DNA of 64,000 bases, from positions 186,001 through 250,000 of the forward strand of contig JAKLJX010000006.1 of NCBI GenBank assembly GCA_023150945.1, in the 5' to 3' direction. Source of the DNA: a bacterium. GTDB lineage: Bacteria > Zhuqueibacterota > Zhuqueibacteria > Zhuqueibacterales > Zhuqueibacteraceae. Positions 1 to 8,556 of the stretch are shown here, piece after piece. The stretch's first letter is position 1. Every line of letters begins with the position of its first letter. The position numbers and the translations under genes were made by a program. The notes beneath the pieces were generated by a model. The model was not told the DNA's origin. It was given only the letters and a program-made list of their open reading frames with translations, and did not search any database.

Positions 1-1
1 G

Positions 2-1462
2 TATCTCAGCTCCGGCCCGCGCTTCGAGCTGGCGGCGCAACTGCATGCCGGCGACAGCCTGCGCCGCGAGCCGGAATGGCTGCGCGAATTGCGCGGCCGG
101 CGTGATGAAACCGAATGGCGCGAGCGCCTGCAAAATATTCTCACCGGTCTGGCGCGCGCCGGCCGGCCGCTGGCGTCTCTGCAGCTCGACTCCGTCACCG
201 TTGCTCCGTCTCACCAGGCTGCCGAACGCCAGGCGCTGCTGCATTTCAAGCTCGATCCCGGTCCGGCGGTGCGCCTCGATTCGATCGCCGTGCACGGCAA
301 CAAAGTCACGCGGCCCAACGTGCTGCTGCGCGAGCTGCCGATTCAGCCCGGGGATGAATTCAACCTGGAGAAAGTCGAGAGCATTCCCGGCCGGCTGCTG
401 CGGTTGGGTTTCCTCAAGGCGGTGGCGCCGCCGCAATTGCGCCGTACCAGCGCCGGCCGCTATCTGCTCGATCTCACCGTGACCGAAGGCAACAGCAATT
501 TTCTGAATGGCGTGGCCGGCTACAATCCCGGCAGCGGCGGCGAAAAGGGCTTCCTCACCGGTTTGATCGATTTGAAATTCGGCAACCTGCTGGGCACCGG
601 CCGGCTGGTCAACGCACGCTGGGAAAAACGCAGCCGCGAGACGCAGGAACTCGGGCTGCGCTATCGCGAGCCGTGGGTGGCGGGCTGGCCGCTGCATCTT
701 GCCGGCGGCTTTCAGCAGTTGATTCAAGACACGCTCTACGTCGAGCGGCGCTGGGAGATGACGGCGGAGATTCCCGCAGGCGGCCGCCTCACGCTCATCG
801 GCCAGCTTGTGCGCGCAACGGTTTCGCCGGACTCGCTGGCAGCGGTGCAGCTCGGCCTGCCGGAGAGCCGCGTCGCCAGCGTCGTGGCCGGCCTGCGCTA
901 TGATTCGCGCGATGACTTGATCAATCCCCGCAGCGGCGTCTACTACGCGACTTCCCTCGAAACCGGCCGCAAGCGCGTGGCCGTCAGCGCAGGCCGCCGA
1001 TCGTTTTCCCGCAAAAAACTCACCATCGATTTCGAGTGGCTGCTGCCGGTGCGCTGGTCGCAGGTGCTGAGCCTGGCTTTGCGCGGCCGCGAAGTCACTT
1101 CAGGCGAGCCGTATCTCGCGATTACCGATCAGATTCGATTTGGCGGCGCCACCACGCTGCGCGGTTATCGTGAGGAGCAATTTCGCGGCAGCCGGGTGGC
1201 GTGGAGCAATCTGGAATATCGCTACTTGCTCTCGCGCCAATCCCGCGCGTTCGTGTTTTTGGATGTGGGCTACTACTTCCGCGAGGAACCGGTGGCGGGC
1301 GCGGCGCCGGCGCTGGCCACCAGCGAAGCATTCAAGCGCTCGTACGGACTCGGCGCGCGGGTTGACACACCGCTCGGCATCGTGGGCCTCGACTATGGCC
1401 TGGGAGAGGGGGATGATTTGCTCAACGGCAAAGTGCACGTGAGCCTGGTCAACAGTTTTTGA
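2..1462 (+). CDS. BamA/TamA-family outer-membrane beta-barrel protein, 5' end outside window
   Basis: The reading frame is open from the first base of the window, so the N-terminus is missing. A TTG at 89 is only an internal codon. The visible part begins with the end of one periplasmic POTRA-like region and a clear POTRA unit (VHGNKVTRPNVLLREL). A C-terminal barrel of about 330 residues follows. It carries the family hallmark GGATTLRGYREEQFRG (the LRGY loop) and ends in an aromatic residue (HVSLVNSF), the usual signal for BAM-dependent barrel insertion. The family (Omp85: BamA, TamA, surface antigen D15) inserts or exports proteins at the outer membrane. Only one full POTRA is visible, so BamA and TamA cannot be told apart. 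The next gene starts 12 bp downstream, probably in the same transcript. Confidence 0.88.
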   Translation, partial: YLSSGPRFELAAQLHAGDSLRREPEWLRELRGRRDETEWRERLQNILTGLARAGRPLASLQLDSVTVAPSHQAAERQALLHFKLDPGPAVRLDSIAVHGNKVTRPNVLLRELPIQPGDEFNLEKVESIPGRLLRLGFLKAVAPPQLRRTSAGRYLLDLTVTEGNSNFLNGVAGYNPGSGGEKGFLTGLIDLKFGNLLGTGRLVNARWEKRSRETQELGLRYREPWVAGWPLHLAGGFQQLIQDTLYVERRWEMTAEIPAGGRLTLIGQLVRATVSPDSLAAVQLGLPESRVASVVAGLRYDSRDDLINPRSGVYYATSLETGRKRVAVSAGRRSFSRKKLTIDFEWLLPVRWSQVLSLALRGREVTSGEPYLAITDQIRFGGATTLRGYREEQFRGSRVAWSNLEYRYLLSRQSRAFVFLDVGYYFREEPVAGAAPALATSEAFKRSYGLGARVDTPLGIVGLDYGLGEGDDLLNGKVHVSLVNSF

Positions 1463-1474
1463 GAAGGAAGAAAA

Positions 1475-2350
1475 ATGGCTGATCTCGCCGCTGCGATTCT
1501 GATCACCCGCCCGGCCAATGTGGCAATCGCCGGACTGTCGATTTTGCTGGCGGCGGGGCTGGTGCGGCCCTTCGTTTTCAGCACCAATGTCGTGTGTGCC
1601 ATCCTCGCCGGCATGCTGATCACAGCCGGCGCCAACGTCATCAACGACGTTTATGATCTCGCCATTGACCGCATCAACAAGCCCGGCCGCATCCTGCCGG
1701 CGGGCCGCATGTCATCAGCCCAGGCCAAGCGCTACGCGATATTTCTGTTTGCTTGCGGCGTAATTTTTAGTATATTTGCCAGCCTTTTCGGCGCTGTGAT
1801 TGCGTTCGCGACCAGTCTGCTGCTCATCGCGTACAGCCGCTGGTTCAAGCGCCAGCCCGTGATCGGAAATCTGGCGGTCAGTCTGGCTACTGCGTTGTCA
1901 TTCATCTTTGGCGCGCTTGCCGCCGGGGAGGGGGCAGTGGCGTTAGAGCACGCAAACCTCCCGTTCGGCACTTGGCGGCCAGGAGTTTTTCCTGCCGTGC
2001 TTTCCTTCCTCTTCCACTTCGGCCGGGAAGTCATCAAGGACATTGAAGACCAAGCGGGAGATCATGCGGCCGGCGCCCGAACCCTGCCCCTGGCTTTTGG
2101 CCTGCGGCCGGCGCAACTCATCGCCTCGTCAGCGTTCATCCTCCTGGCGGGAGTCGTTTGGCTTCCCCACTTGACCGGCATGTATCGTCAGCCCTATTTG
2201 TGGATTATTCTGGCCGGCGTCTATCCCGCCATCGGCTTCACCCTCTGGCAGCTCTGGAAAAATCCGAGCGTCACTCGCATGCGGCTGGCGAGCCGCGTGC
2301 TCAAAGCCGATATGCTGGTGGGGCTGCTGGCGATCTATGCGGGGAACTAG
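1475..2350 (+). CDS. UbiA-family prenyltransferase (GGGP geranylgeranyltransferase-like)
   Basis: This is a 291-residue integral membrane protein of the UbiA superfamily, which transfers polyprenyl groups from prenyl diphosphates. The first Asp-rich motif is N57-D58-x2-D61-x3-D65 (NDVYDLAIDRINKPGR). The second lies in REVIKDIEDQAGDHAAGART. Both bind the Mg-diphosphate. About eight hydrophobic segments are visible. The motif context resembles geranylgeranylglycerol-phosphate geranylgeranyltransferases, which are found in archaea and in several FCB-group bacteria. The acceptor cannot be proven from sequence, and a quinone or chlorophyll-type prenyltransferase remains possible. The start is supported by AAGGAAG eight bases upstream. 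It is the last + strand gene before the MITE-like element. Confidence 0.85.
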   Translation: MADLAAAILITRPANVAIAGLSILLAAGLVRPFVFSTNVVCAILAGMLITAGANVINDVYDLAIDRINKPGRILPAGRMSSAQAKRYAIFLFACGVIFSIFASLFGAVIAFATSLLLIAYSRWFKRQPVIGNLAVSLATALSFIFGALAAGEGAVALEHANLPFGTWRPGVFPAVLSFLFHFGREVIKDIEDQAGDHAAGARTLPLAFGLRPAQLIASSAFILLAGVVWLPHLTGMYRQPYLWIILAGVYPAIGFTLWQLWKNPSVTRMRLASRVLKADMLVGLLAIYAGN

Positions 2351-2519
2351 GGAGCTGTTGACTTGATTGGTTGAAGTGGCCTCTCATTCTGTCATTCGGA
2401 CGAATCTTGTGAAATACTCGGTACTGTGCCCCAACTTTCACAACCTCCAGTGAAGCCTCGAGCGTGGCGCCGAGCCCTTCACAGGATTCCTCCTGAATGT
2501 CACCGAGAATCACTTCTCA

Positions 2520-2666
2520 TAGTGTCCGTCCGAAAACGTTCCAACCTCGGCTGAGCCGAGGTTTCTAAGACTTCGGAGGGCGTGAAAACTCTGAGAGTTT
2601 TGAAGAGCAACGGCCAAGCTGTTACAGGAACGTTTTCGAAATCTTGGCAATTTGGGACGGACACTA
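2520..2666 (+). mobile_element. MITE-like element with 12-bp terminal inverted repeats
   Basis: The 147-bp segment begins TAGTGTCCGTCC and ends GGACGGACACTA, which are perfect 12-bp inverted repeats. Inside are two further palindromes: CCTCGGC-tga-GCCGAGG and AAAACTC-tga-GAGTTTT. It has no coding capacity. A diverged copy lies at 28075-28218. Non-coding, short, structured and repeated is the profile of a miniature inverted-repeat element mobilised in trans, but no transposase is present in this window. It sits 37 bp before dtd. Confidence 0.7.
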
Positions 2667-2703
2667 AACAGATCTTGCGTCTCGAGTTGATGATCAGACA
2701 GCC

Positions 2704-3171
2704 ATGCGAGCACTTCTCCAACGCGTGCAAAAAGGTTCGGTCAAAGTCGATGGCCAAATCGTCGGCGCGATTGAGCAGGGTTTGGTGATTCTCCTGGGCG
2801 TCGCCAGGCACGATACCAGCGCGGAGGCGATCGCGCTCGCCAACAAATGCGTGAACCTGCGCATTTTCGCAGACTCGAACAGCCATTTCAATCACTCCCT
2901 GCTCGAAGTGGGCGGCGGCATCCTGGTGGTGTCGCAATTCACGCTCTATGGCGACACGCGCAAAGGACGGCGGCCGGGCTTCGAGGAGGCGGCGCGTCCG
3001 GAGCAGGCCGAACCGCTCTATCGCGCTTTCATCCGGCAGTTGCAGCAGCACGGCTTCACCGTGGCCGAGGGCGTGTTTGGCGCCATGATGCTGGTCGAAA
3101 TCCACAACGACGGTCCGGTGACGTTCCTGCTCGAGTCCAAACCACAAACCGACAAAAGTACCGCTGCATGA
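2704..3171 (+). CDS. dtd: D-aminoacyl-tRNA deacylase
   Basis: This 155-residue protein has the normal length for DTD. The enzyme hydrolyses D-aminoacyl-tRNAs (and glycyl-tRNA-Ala) in the cytoplasm as a chiral proofreading factor. Both active-site signatures are visible: SQFTLYGD at residues about 79-86 and the Gly-Pro motif NDGPVTFLLES near the C-terminus. The N-terminus MRALLQRVQKGSVKVDG is typical. Its stop overlaps the start of maf (ATGA at 3168-3171), so the two are translationally coupled and head a dtd-maf-rodZ-like-mpl series. The Shine-Dalgarno sequence before the ATG is weak, and the 5' leader contains the MITE-like element. Confidence 0.95.
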   Translation: MRALLQRVQKGSVKVDGQIVGAIEQGLVILLGVARHDTSAEAIALANKCVNLRIFADSNSHFNHSLLEVGGGILVVSQFTLYGDTRKGRRPGFEEAARPEQAEPLYRAFIRQLQQHGFTVAEGVFGAMMLVEIHNDGPVTFLLESKPQTDKSTAA

Positions 3172-3782
3172 ATTTCCCGCTGGCCATGCCCAACAAGCCG
3201 ATCATTCTCGCTTCTTCTTCGCCGCGCCGGGCCGAGCTGCTGCGCAAGATCGGCCTGCAATTCGAGGTTCATCCCAGTCACGTCGATGAGGAAGACGGCG
3301 TCTATCATCTGCCGCCGGCGGAGATGGTCGCGGAACTGGCGCGGCGCAAGGCGCTGGCGGTGGCCAAGCACTATGACGCCGCGCTCGTGATCGGCGCCGA
3401 TACCACGGTCGTGCTCGACAACGCCGTGCTGGGCAAGCCCGCAACGCCGGAGGAGGCCTGCGCCATGCTCGCCCGCCTCGCCGGCCACACGCATCAGGTT
3501 TACACCGGCTTCGCCATCGTTGACCAACCCACCGGCCGGTTGGCGCAGGGCATCGAACGAACCGAGGTCACGTTTCGCGCGCTGCAGCGCGAGGAGATCG
3601 CTGCTTACGTGGCGAGCGGCGAACCCATGGACAAGGCGGGGGCCTACGGCATCCAGGATTTCAGCGCGGTCTTTGTCGAGCGCATCTCCGGCTGCTTCTA
3701 CAACGTCGTGGGCTTTCCGCTCACGCGTTTCTACCAAACCTTGCAGGAGTTTTGTGAGAGCTTAGCGCAGGTGAAGGCATGA
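3168..3782 (+). CDS. maf: Maf-family nucleoside triphosphate pyrophosphatase
   Basis: The product is 204 residues when started at the ATG that overlaps the dtd stop. A second ATG at 3186 would give MPNKPIILASSSPRR and is nearly as likely. Maf proteins hydrolyse dTTP/UTP or modified nucleotides to monophosphates in house-cleaning roles. The diagnostic blocks are ASSSPRRAELL, GADTTVVLDN, GKPATPEEA, and GEPMDKAGAYGIQ followed by GCFYNVVGFPL. The last two are typical of the dTTP/UTP-type (YhdE-like) Maf. The 3' end overlaps the next gene by ATGA at 3779-3782. Confidence 0.94.
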   Translation: MNFPLAMPNKPIILASSSPRRAELLRKIGLQFEVHPSHVDEEDGVYHLPPAEMVAELARRKALAVAKHYDAALVIGADTTVVLDNAVLGKPATPEEACAMLARLAGHTHQVYTGFAIVDQPTGRLAQGIERTEVTFRALQREEIAAYVASGEPMDKAGAYGIQDFSAVFVERISGCFYNVVGFPLTRFYQTLQEFCESLAQVKA

Positions 3783-4660
3783 TCGAAATTGGTGAGAAAC
3801 TCAAGACAGCGCGCACCAGCAAGGGACTTCAACTCACAGACCTCGCCAACCGCACGCGCATCAATCTTGCTTATTTGAAGAGCATGGAAGAGGGCCGCTT
3901 CGATTTTCTGCCCAAACCGATTGTGGTTGGCTTTTTGAAGACATTCGCCAAGGAAGTGGGGCTGGATGGCAATGCCCTGGCGCTGGCACTGCAGCCTCCG
4001 CCACCGGCCCTGCCAGAGGCGGAGCCGCAAACCGGACGGGCGCTGGCCGCCCCTGCCTCGGCACCGAGCGAGGCGGAGGAGCCCAAGCTTGAAATCCCGC
4101 GTCCGGGTTTTCCTTATCTCAAAGAAGTGGTGATTGGCCTCGGCGTACTGGCGCTGATGGCGCTGCTGCTCTACGTGGTGGCGCAAAGGCCGCATGAACC
4201 GCAAGTCCGGGACTTGCCGGCCGCCGAACAACCACAGCCGCAAGTGAGCGACGGACCGGTGCAGGAAATCTCGCTGGCGCAGATGGCGGCCGATGCTGCC
4301 CGCCAGGCCCAACCGGATTCCACGGCTGTGCCCAAACCCGCCCAGGTCACCTTGCAGGCAAGAATCAAGGAACGGGTTTGGCTGCAAGTGACGATCGATG
4401 ATTCATTGACCACGGATTCCATTTATCCGCCTGGCTTGCCGCAAAGCTGGACGGCGAAGCGGAAATTCCGCATTCGCATGGGCAATGCCGGCGCCGCCAC
4501 GTTTCTCCTCGAGGGCAAGGACTTGGGCAAGATCGGGGAGGCCGGCCAAGTGGCGGATCTCGTGATCACGCCGGCGGGCATCATCGATAAACACTTGCGC
4601 CTGCCGCAGCAGCGCCGCACCGAACGCCAGATTCCCGAGGTGCGCATACGGCCGAATTGA
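3779..4660 (+). CDS. RodZ-like HTH/transmembrane protein
   Basis: The protein has 293 residues. The N-terminus (1-65) is a RodZ/HTH_25-type helix-turn-helix (GEKLKTARTSKGLQLTDLA, NRTRINLAYLKSMEEG). A Pro/Ala-rich cytoplasmic linker follows (72-108), then one transmembrane helix (about 116-135) and a C-terminal periplasmic domain of the DUF4115 type (about 195-275). RodZ couples MreB to the elongasome, and this architecture is the standard one. Its position beside mpl fits a cell-envelope role. Alternative names in such genomes are 'helix-turn-helix domain-containing protein' or 'DUF4115 protein'. The start overlaps the maf stop. Confidence 0.85.
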   Translation: MIEIGEKLKTARTSKGLQLTDLANRTRINLAYLKSMEEGRFDFLPKPIVVGFLKTFAKEVGLDGNALALALQPPPPALPEAEPQTGRALAAPASAPSEAEEPKLEIPRPGFPYLKEVVIGLGVLALMALLLYVVAQRPHEPQVRDLPAAEQPQPQVSDGPVQEISLAQMAADAARQAQPDSTAVPKPAQVTLQARIKERVWLQVTIDDSLTTDSIYPPGLPQSWTAKRKFRIRMGNAGAATFLLEGKDLGKIGEAGQVADLVITPAGIIDKHLRLPQQRRTERQIPEVRIRPN

Positions 4661-4769
4661 GAATGGCTTGATTTCTCAGAAATCTCTCCTCTCTCGGCAC
4701 ACGGCTCCGTGTCATGATTGTTCAGAATTCTATACTGCAATTGCTTCTTCAATTCGCATAAGGACGACG

Positions 4770-6203
4770 ATGTCTCAAAGGATTCACTTGATTGCGATTT
4801 GCGGCACAGGAATGGCCGCGTTGGCGGGTATGCTGAAAGAACGCGGCTATGAAGTCTCCGGTTCGGATGAGAATATCTATCCGCCGATGAGCACGTTTCT
4901 GGAAGCGAAGGGCATTCCGGTGGTATCGCCATTTGCCGCGAAAAATCTCCAGCCGCCGCCGGATCTCGTGGTGGTGGGCAATGCCATGTCGCGGGGCAAT
5001 CCCGAAGTCGAACATGTGCTCAATGAACAGCTTCGCTACGTTTCGCTGCCGGAATTGCTGCGGGAATATTTCGTCCGCGGCAAATACTCCTGCGTAGTGG
5101 CCGGCACGCACGGCAAAACCACGACCAGCAGCCTGTTGGCGTGGAGCCTGCATCACGCTGGCTGGGCGCCCAGCTTCTTCATCGGCGGCATTCCGGAAAA
5201 TTTCGGGCAGGGCTACCGCCTGGGCAGCGGCCGGCATTTCGTGCTGGAAGGCGATGAGTATGACACCGCCTTTTTCGACAAGCGCGCGAAGTTCCTGCAC
5301 TATTTGCCCAATCTCGTCATACTCAACAACGTCGAATTCGACCACGCCGACATCTACCGCAACCTCGACGAAATCCAGCTCGCCTTTCAACGCCTGATCA
5401 ATATCATCCCCGCCAACGGTTTTCTGATTGCCAATCAGGATGACGCGATCGTGCGCACGTTGGTCAAGCGCGCCTTCTGCAAAGTCATCTCCTTTGGCAC
5501 CACCGAACCCGCCGACTGGCGGGCGGTGGATATTCGCACCCGCGAGCAAGGTGTGGAGTTCTCCGTCGTGCGCGCCGGTGCCACGCTCACGCGCGCCTAT
5601 CTGCCGTTGGCCGGCGAACATAACGTCAAAAACGCGCTGGCCGTGCTCGCCGCCGGCGACGTGTTGGGCCTGTCGCTGGAGCAACGCTTGGCGGCGCTCG
5701 CTTCCTTCCGCGGCGTGCAGCGGCGGCTGCAATTGCGGTTGGATGACGGCCAGCATCTCGTGTTCGACGATTTCGCCCATCACCCCACCGCCGTGAAGGC
5801 CACGCTGGCGGGTTTGCGGCAGCGGTTCCCAGAGCGCCGGCTGTGGGCGGTGTTCGAGCCGCGCACCGCCACCACCAAGCGCAAAGTTTTCGAGCGAGAT
5901 TTCATTGCGGCATTTGCCGCGGCTGATCACGTCGTGTTTGCCCCCATGCACCGCGTTGACAAGGTGCCGGAGGCGGAACGGCTCTCCCTACCGGCGGTAA
6001 TCGAGGGCATCCGTGCCCAGGGCATACCGGTTGACCTCGTGCCGGCGGGGAGTGAAATGGCTAATTTCATCGCGCGCCAACTGCAAACCGGTGACGTCGT
6101 GCTCTTCATGAGCAACGGCGATTTTGGCGGGACACCGGCGCTGTTGGCGAGCCGACTCATGTCCGCGGCGGAGGCTGCCAATGCCGCCCGCCGGGACAGT
6201 TAA
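4770..6203 (+). CDS. mpl: UDP-N-acetylmuramate:L-Ala-gamma-D-Glu-meso-DAP ligase
   Basis: The product is 477 residues from the ATG at 4770, which has AGGA nine bases upstream. Longer in-frame starts upstream would add non-homologous sequence. Mpl reattaches recycled murein tripeptide to UDP-MurNAc, so it belongs to peptidoglycan recycling. The N-terminal Rossmann-like UDP-binding region reads HLIAICGTGMAALAGMLK (Mpl/MurC type). The ATP P-loop is AGTHGKTTTS at 111-120. The Mur-ligase central motif is VILNNVEFDHADIY, and the C-terminal domain carries VFDDFAHHPTA. IGGIPENFGQGYRLG is characteristic of Mpl rather than MurC. Confidence 0.93.
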   Translation: MSQRIHLIAICGTGMAALAGMLKERGYEVSGSDENIYPPMSTFLEAKGIPVVSPFAAKNLQPPPDLVVVGNAMSRGNPEVEHVLNEQLRYVSLPELLREYFVRGKYSCVVAGTHGKTTTSSLLAWSLHHAGWAPSFFIGGIPENFGQGYRLGSGRHFVLEGDEYDTAFFDKRAKFLHYLPNLVILNNVEFDHADIYRNLDEIQLAFQRLINIIPANGFLIANQDDAIVRTLVKRAFCKVISFGTTEPADWRAVDIRTREQGVEFSVVRAGATLTRAYLPLAGEHNVKNALAVLAAGDVLGLSLEQRLAALASFRGVQRRLQLRLDDGQHLVFDDFAHHPTAVKATLAGLRQRFPERRLWAVFEPRTATTKRKVFERDFIAAFAAADHVVFAPMHRVDKVPEAERLSLPAVIEGIRAQGIPVDLVPAGSEMANFIARQLQTGDVVLFMSNGDFGGTPALLASRLMSAAEAANAARRDS

Positions 6204-6226
6204 CATCTATCGGTACGAGGAGAACC

Positions 6227-6859
6227 ATGACCGAACAACATGATCATGAAGCACCGGCGGTCAACCCGGAAGGCAGTTCGACGGCAGCCGGTCATTCCGA
6301 ACCAACCGAGCGTCGCAGACCTGCCGGCGGCCGGCGGGAATTCAAAGAAGGACGGCCGCGCGGTGGCCCCCGGCGCGGCGGCAAAGGCTTTGGCGGCGGG
6401 CGTTTTCGTGACCGCCAGGAAGAACCGCCCGATCCCAAAATCACGCAACTGATTCACGAGGTCGAAGAAAAACTCAGCGGCTCGCACGGGCCGGTGCAAC
6501 TCCCGCAACTCAATCCCTTCGAGCGCAAGCAAGTGCACCGCCATTTCGAACGCAACAAGACGCTCTACGAAACCAAGACCTACCGCGACGGCGATGATCA
6601 CGTGCTGTGGATTTTCCCGGTGGCCAATCTCAAGAAATTCGTGGAAGGCAAGGCGCAGGAGGCCCTGGAGAGCGGGGAGGACGTCGCGCTGCCGCCGATG
6701 AGCAGTTACGAGCGCTTCATCGTGCACAACGTGCTCAAGGAATTCGGCAGCATCGAAACCTCGTCGGTGGGCGAAGGCGCCGAGCGCCACATCGAGATTC
6801 ACCCCAAGAAGTTCGGCCGCAGCCTGAAACGCATCGCGAAGAAGATCAAGCTGTTTTAG
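6227..6859 (+). CDS. R3H-domain nucleic-acid-binding protein
   Basis: The protein has 210 residues. The first 65 are disordered and Arg/Gly-rich (RPRGGPRRGGKGFGGGRF), like an RGG box. The C-terminal half holds an R3H-type domain with LPPMSSYERFIVHNVLKEF and an ending rich in basic residues (KKFGRSLKRIAKKIK). R3H domains bind single-stranded nucleic acids, and the motif resembles that of Jag/KhpB. The KH domain of Jag is absent. GAGGAGAACC supports the ATG. It lies 23 bp after mpl and is probably the last gene of that series. Confidence 0.75.
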   Translation: MTEQHDHEAPAVNPEGSSTAAGHSEPTERRRPAGGRREFKEGRPRGGPRRGGKGFGGGRFRDRQEEPPDPKITQLIHEVEEKLSGSHGPVQLPQLNPFERKQVHRHFERNKTLYETKTYRDGDDHVLWIFPVANLKKFVEGKAQEALESGEDVALPPMSSYERFIVHNVLKEFGSIETSSVGEGAERHIEIHPKKFGRSLKRIAKKIKLF

Positions 6860-6882
6860 CGGCGCTGCCCTTCGGTGCCGCT
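6858..6882 (+). terminator. Possible hairpin at the end of the dtd-R3H gene series
   Basis: AGCGGC (6858-6863) and GCCGCT (6877-6882) form an inverted repeat that overlaps the stop codon of the R3H gene. No T-run follows, so intrinsic termination is doubtful. Confidence 0.25.
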
Positions 6883-7136
6883 CAGAACATGGCATGGCCG
6901 CTTCGCTCTGATGCGCCGCAGCCCGCCCAAGAGTGGTTGCCGCCTTGACGTGAGTGGCACGGCTGAGCTTGACGAAGCCTCCGCCCAGCGGCCGCGGCAT
7001 TAGCGGCGGCTTTGCCCTTGCCCTTCGCAAGCCGTTGCTGCTCCGTAAGGCGGGCAAGTGGTCAGCGCCAGGGGACTGGCACCCCTGAGTTCATACCCAT
7101 GCTGGGCGTACAAACTTTCAAGCGTTAATACCTCGG

Positions 7137-7373
7137 ATGTCAACTGTTCGAAATGTTTCCGGCCCGTATCGGTTCTTTTTTTACAGTTTCGATTGCAACG
7201 AACCAATGCATGTCCATGCACGGCGGGAAGGAATGACGTGCAAGTTCTGGCTTGAACCCATCGCGCTCAGCGAGAATCATGGCTTTTCGCCAAATGAACT
7301 GAATCGTATTCGTCGAATGGTGCAATCCAACATTGACAGAATCATCAAGGCCTGGTATGAACACTGTGGTTGA
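7137..7373 (+). CDS. DUF4160 small protein
   Basis: This 78-residue protein matches the DUF4160 pattern. A short N-terminus leads into GPYRFFFYSFDCNEPMHVH, then CKFWLEPIALSENHGF and a helical C-terminus that ends in IIKAWYEHCG. Genes of this kind typically lie directly before a DUF2442 gene, as here, where the two overlap by 17 bp. The pair behaves like a toxin-antitoxin-type accessory module in its spread among bacteria, but its biochemical function is unknown. Base composition is lower in GC than the flanking core genes. Confidence 0.75.
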   Translation: MSTVRNVSGPYRFFFYSFDCNEPMHVHARREGMTCKFWLEPIALSENHGFSPNELNRIRRMVQSNIDRIIKAWYEHCG

Positions 7374-7629
7374 CAATATCGAACCCCGCATCAAGCATGT
7401 TGAAGTGACCGAGGATACGGTTACGGCGTATCTCGTTGATGGCCGTGTAATCAGTGTGCCTTTGGCATGGTCATGGCGTCTATCCGATGCAACGGCGGAG
7501 CAACGGAACAACTGGGAACTTATTGGTGACGGTCAAGGCGTCCACTGGCCTGATATTGATGAGGACATTAGCGCCAAGGGTATGCTTTCCGGTGTTCCTG
7601 CCCGCCGTCCTCAGCACGTAGTTGTCTGA
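7357..7629 (+). CDS. DUF2442 small protein, partner of DUF4160
   Basis: The product has 90 residues from the ATG at 7357, inside the end of the DUF4160 gene. The core IKHVEVTEDTVTAYLVDGR, then VPLAWSWRLSDAT, and WPDIDEDISAKGML near the C-terminus are the DUF2442 signature. The overlap implies translational coupling with the upstream gene. An upstream in-frame start at 7333 exists but would lie deeper in the partner gene. Function is unknown; an antitoxin-like role is inference from gene arrangement only. Confidence 0.78.
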   Translation: MNTVVDNIEPRIKHVEVTEDTVTAYLVDGRVISVPLAWSWRLSDATAEQRNNWELIGDGQGVHWPDIDEDISAKGMLSGVPARRPQHVVV

Positions 7630-7632
7630 AAT

Positions 7633-7803
7633 TCAGCCGCACACAAAATCATATTGTAAGACCAACATTTCGTTCTTGACCAAGTCAACTGCCGCGGCCA
7701 ACCGGTTCAGGTCAGGATTCTCTCCCAGCGTCCCACACCACCGGATATACGATATACGACCTTGTTTGAAGGGACATCCCACGGAGTGAACTGCGAATCC
7801 CAA
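7633..7803 (-). other. Possible small ORF or gene remnant
   Basis: On the - strand an open frame begins at a TTG (7803-7801) and runs for 56 codons to a TGA at 7635-7633. The composition looks protein-like, for example YIRWCGTLGENPDLNRLAAA then VDLVKNEMLVLQYDF. A TAG closes the frame about 14 codons further upstream, and I see no good ribosome-binding site, so this may be the tail of a decayed gene. I do not recognise the family. The rest of 7630-7977 shows nothing else. Confidence 0.2.
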
Positions 7804-7977
7804 TGAACTGGACCCAGACTCAGCCTTCGAGGCAGCACCCTAACAGGCAGGCGACGTTCCTGACCCCTTCGGCAAAACTCAAGGCACGCTCCCGCTCGCT
7901 GCCGTGCGGCCAGTTTCCGACAGACCTTACTCTGTGGTTTTGTCCTTGCCTTTCGTTTTGAAATCTCGGGTTTGAAA

Positions 7978-8556
7978 ATGTGGGCAACCATCCAGATCGT
8001 TTTGGGCTTGCTCGGTGTGTTGCTGGCCTTGGGTGGAAGCAGATTGTCCCTGCCGATGGCGACGTCTGCCGGTATCGCCTGTTTTGCCTTGGCCTCCGTG
8101 GCAATCGGCTGGGAAGCTATCCTCACCCGCAAAATCGTCCTGGGCAGCCGATTTCGAGGAACGCAGCAAACCTACTCCGGCGCAGCAGCAATCCTGCAGG
8201 GCATTCTGTTCAACCTGCTCGGGCTCTTTCTCATCAGCCTGACCGTCCTGATCCATTTGAACAACGGGCGTGAACTCCTGCTGTACTTTGCACGCCGCCC
8301 CGGGCCGCTATTGATCCTGTTCGGGGCGCTTTGTCTGATGCAAGCCGTGATTTCATTCGCCGGTTCGCTGGAAGACCGGGAAGGTCCGCGTTGGATGGTG
8401 ATTTTGAGCCTGCTGGCTTCCCGCCGGTTGCCGGCGCTGATTCTGGGAATGGTGGGAGTGGGCGCGACGGCGTTGGGTTTCTTCGAAATCATCGCACCGG
8501 ATATGTTCGACCAGATGGGTGGGGGAGTATTGGAAATACTGTACGGGAGGAGGTAA
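7978..8556 (+). CDS. Hypothetical membrane protein
   Basis: This 192-residue protein starts at the ATG at 7978; a TTG two codons earlier is also possible. About five hydrophobic helices are visible, including IQIVLGLLGVLLALGG, AGIACFALASVAIGW, ILFNLLGLFLISLTVLIHL, PLLILFGALCLMQAVISFA and LILGMVGVGATALGFFEII. No catalytic motif is seen and I do not recognise the family. It stands alone between the DUF2442 gene and the convergent katG. Confidence 0.6.
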   Translation: MWATIQIVLGLLGVLLALGGSRLSLPMATSAGIACFALASVAIGWEAILTRKIVLGSRFRGTQQTYSGAAAILQGILFNLLGLFLISLTVLIHLNNGRELLLYFARRPGPLLILFGALCLMQAVISFAGSLEDREGPRWMVILSLLASRRLPALILGMVGVGATALGFFEIIAPDMFDQMGGGVLEILYGRR

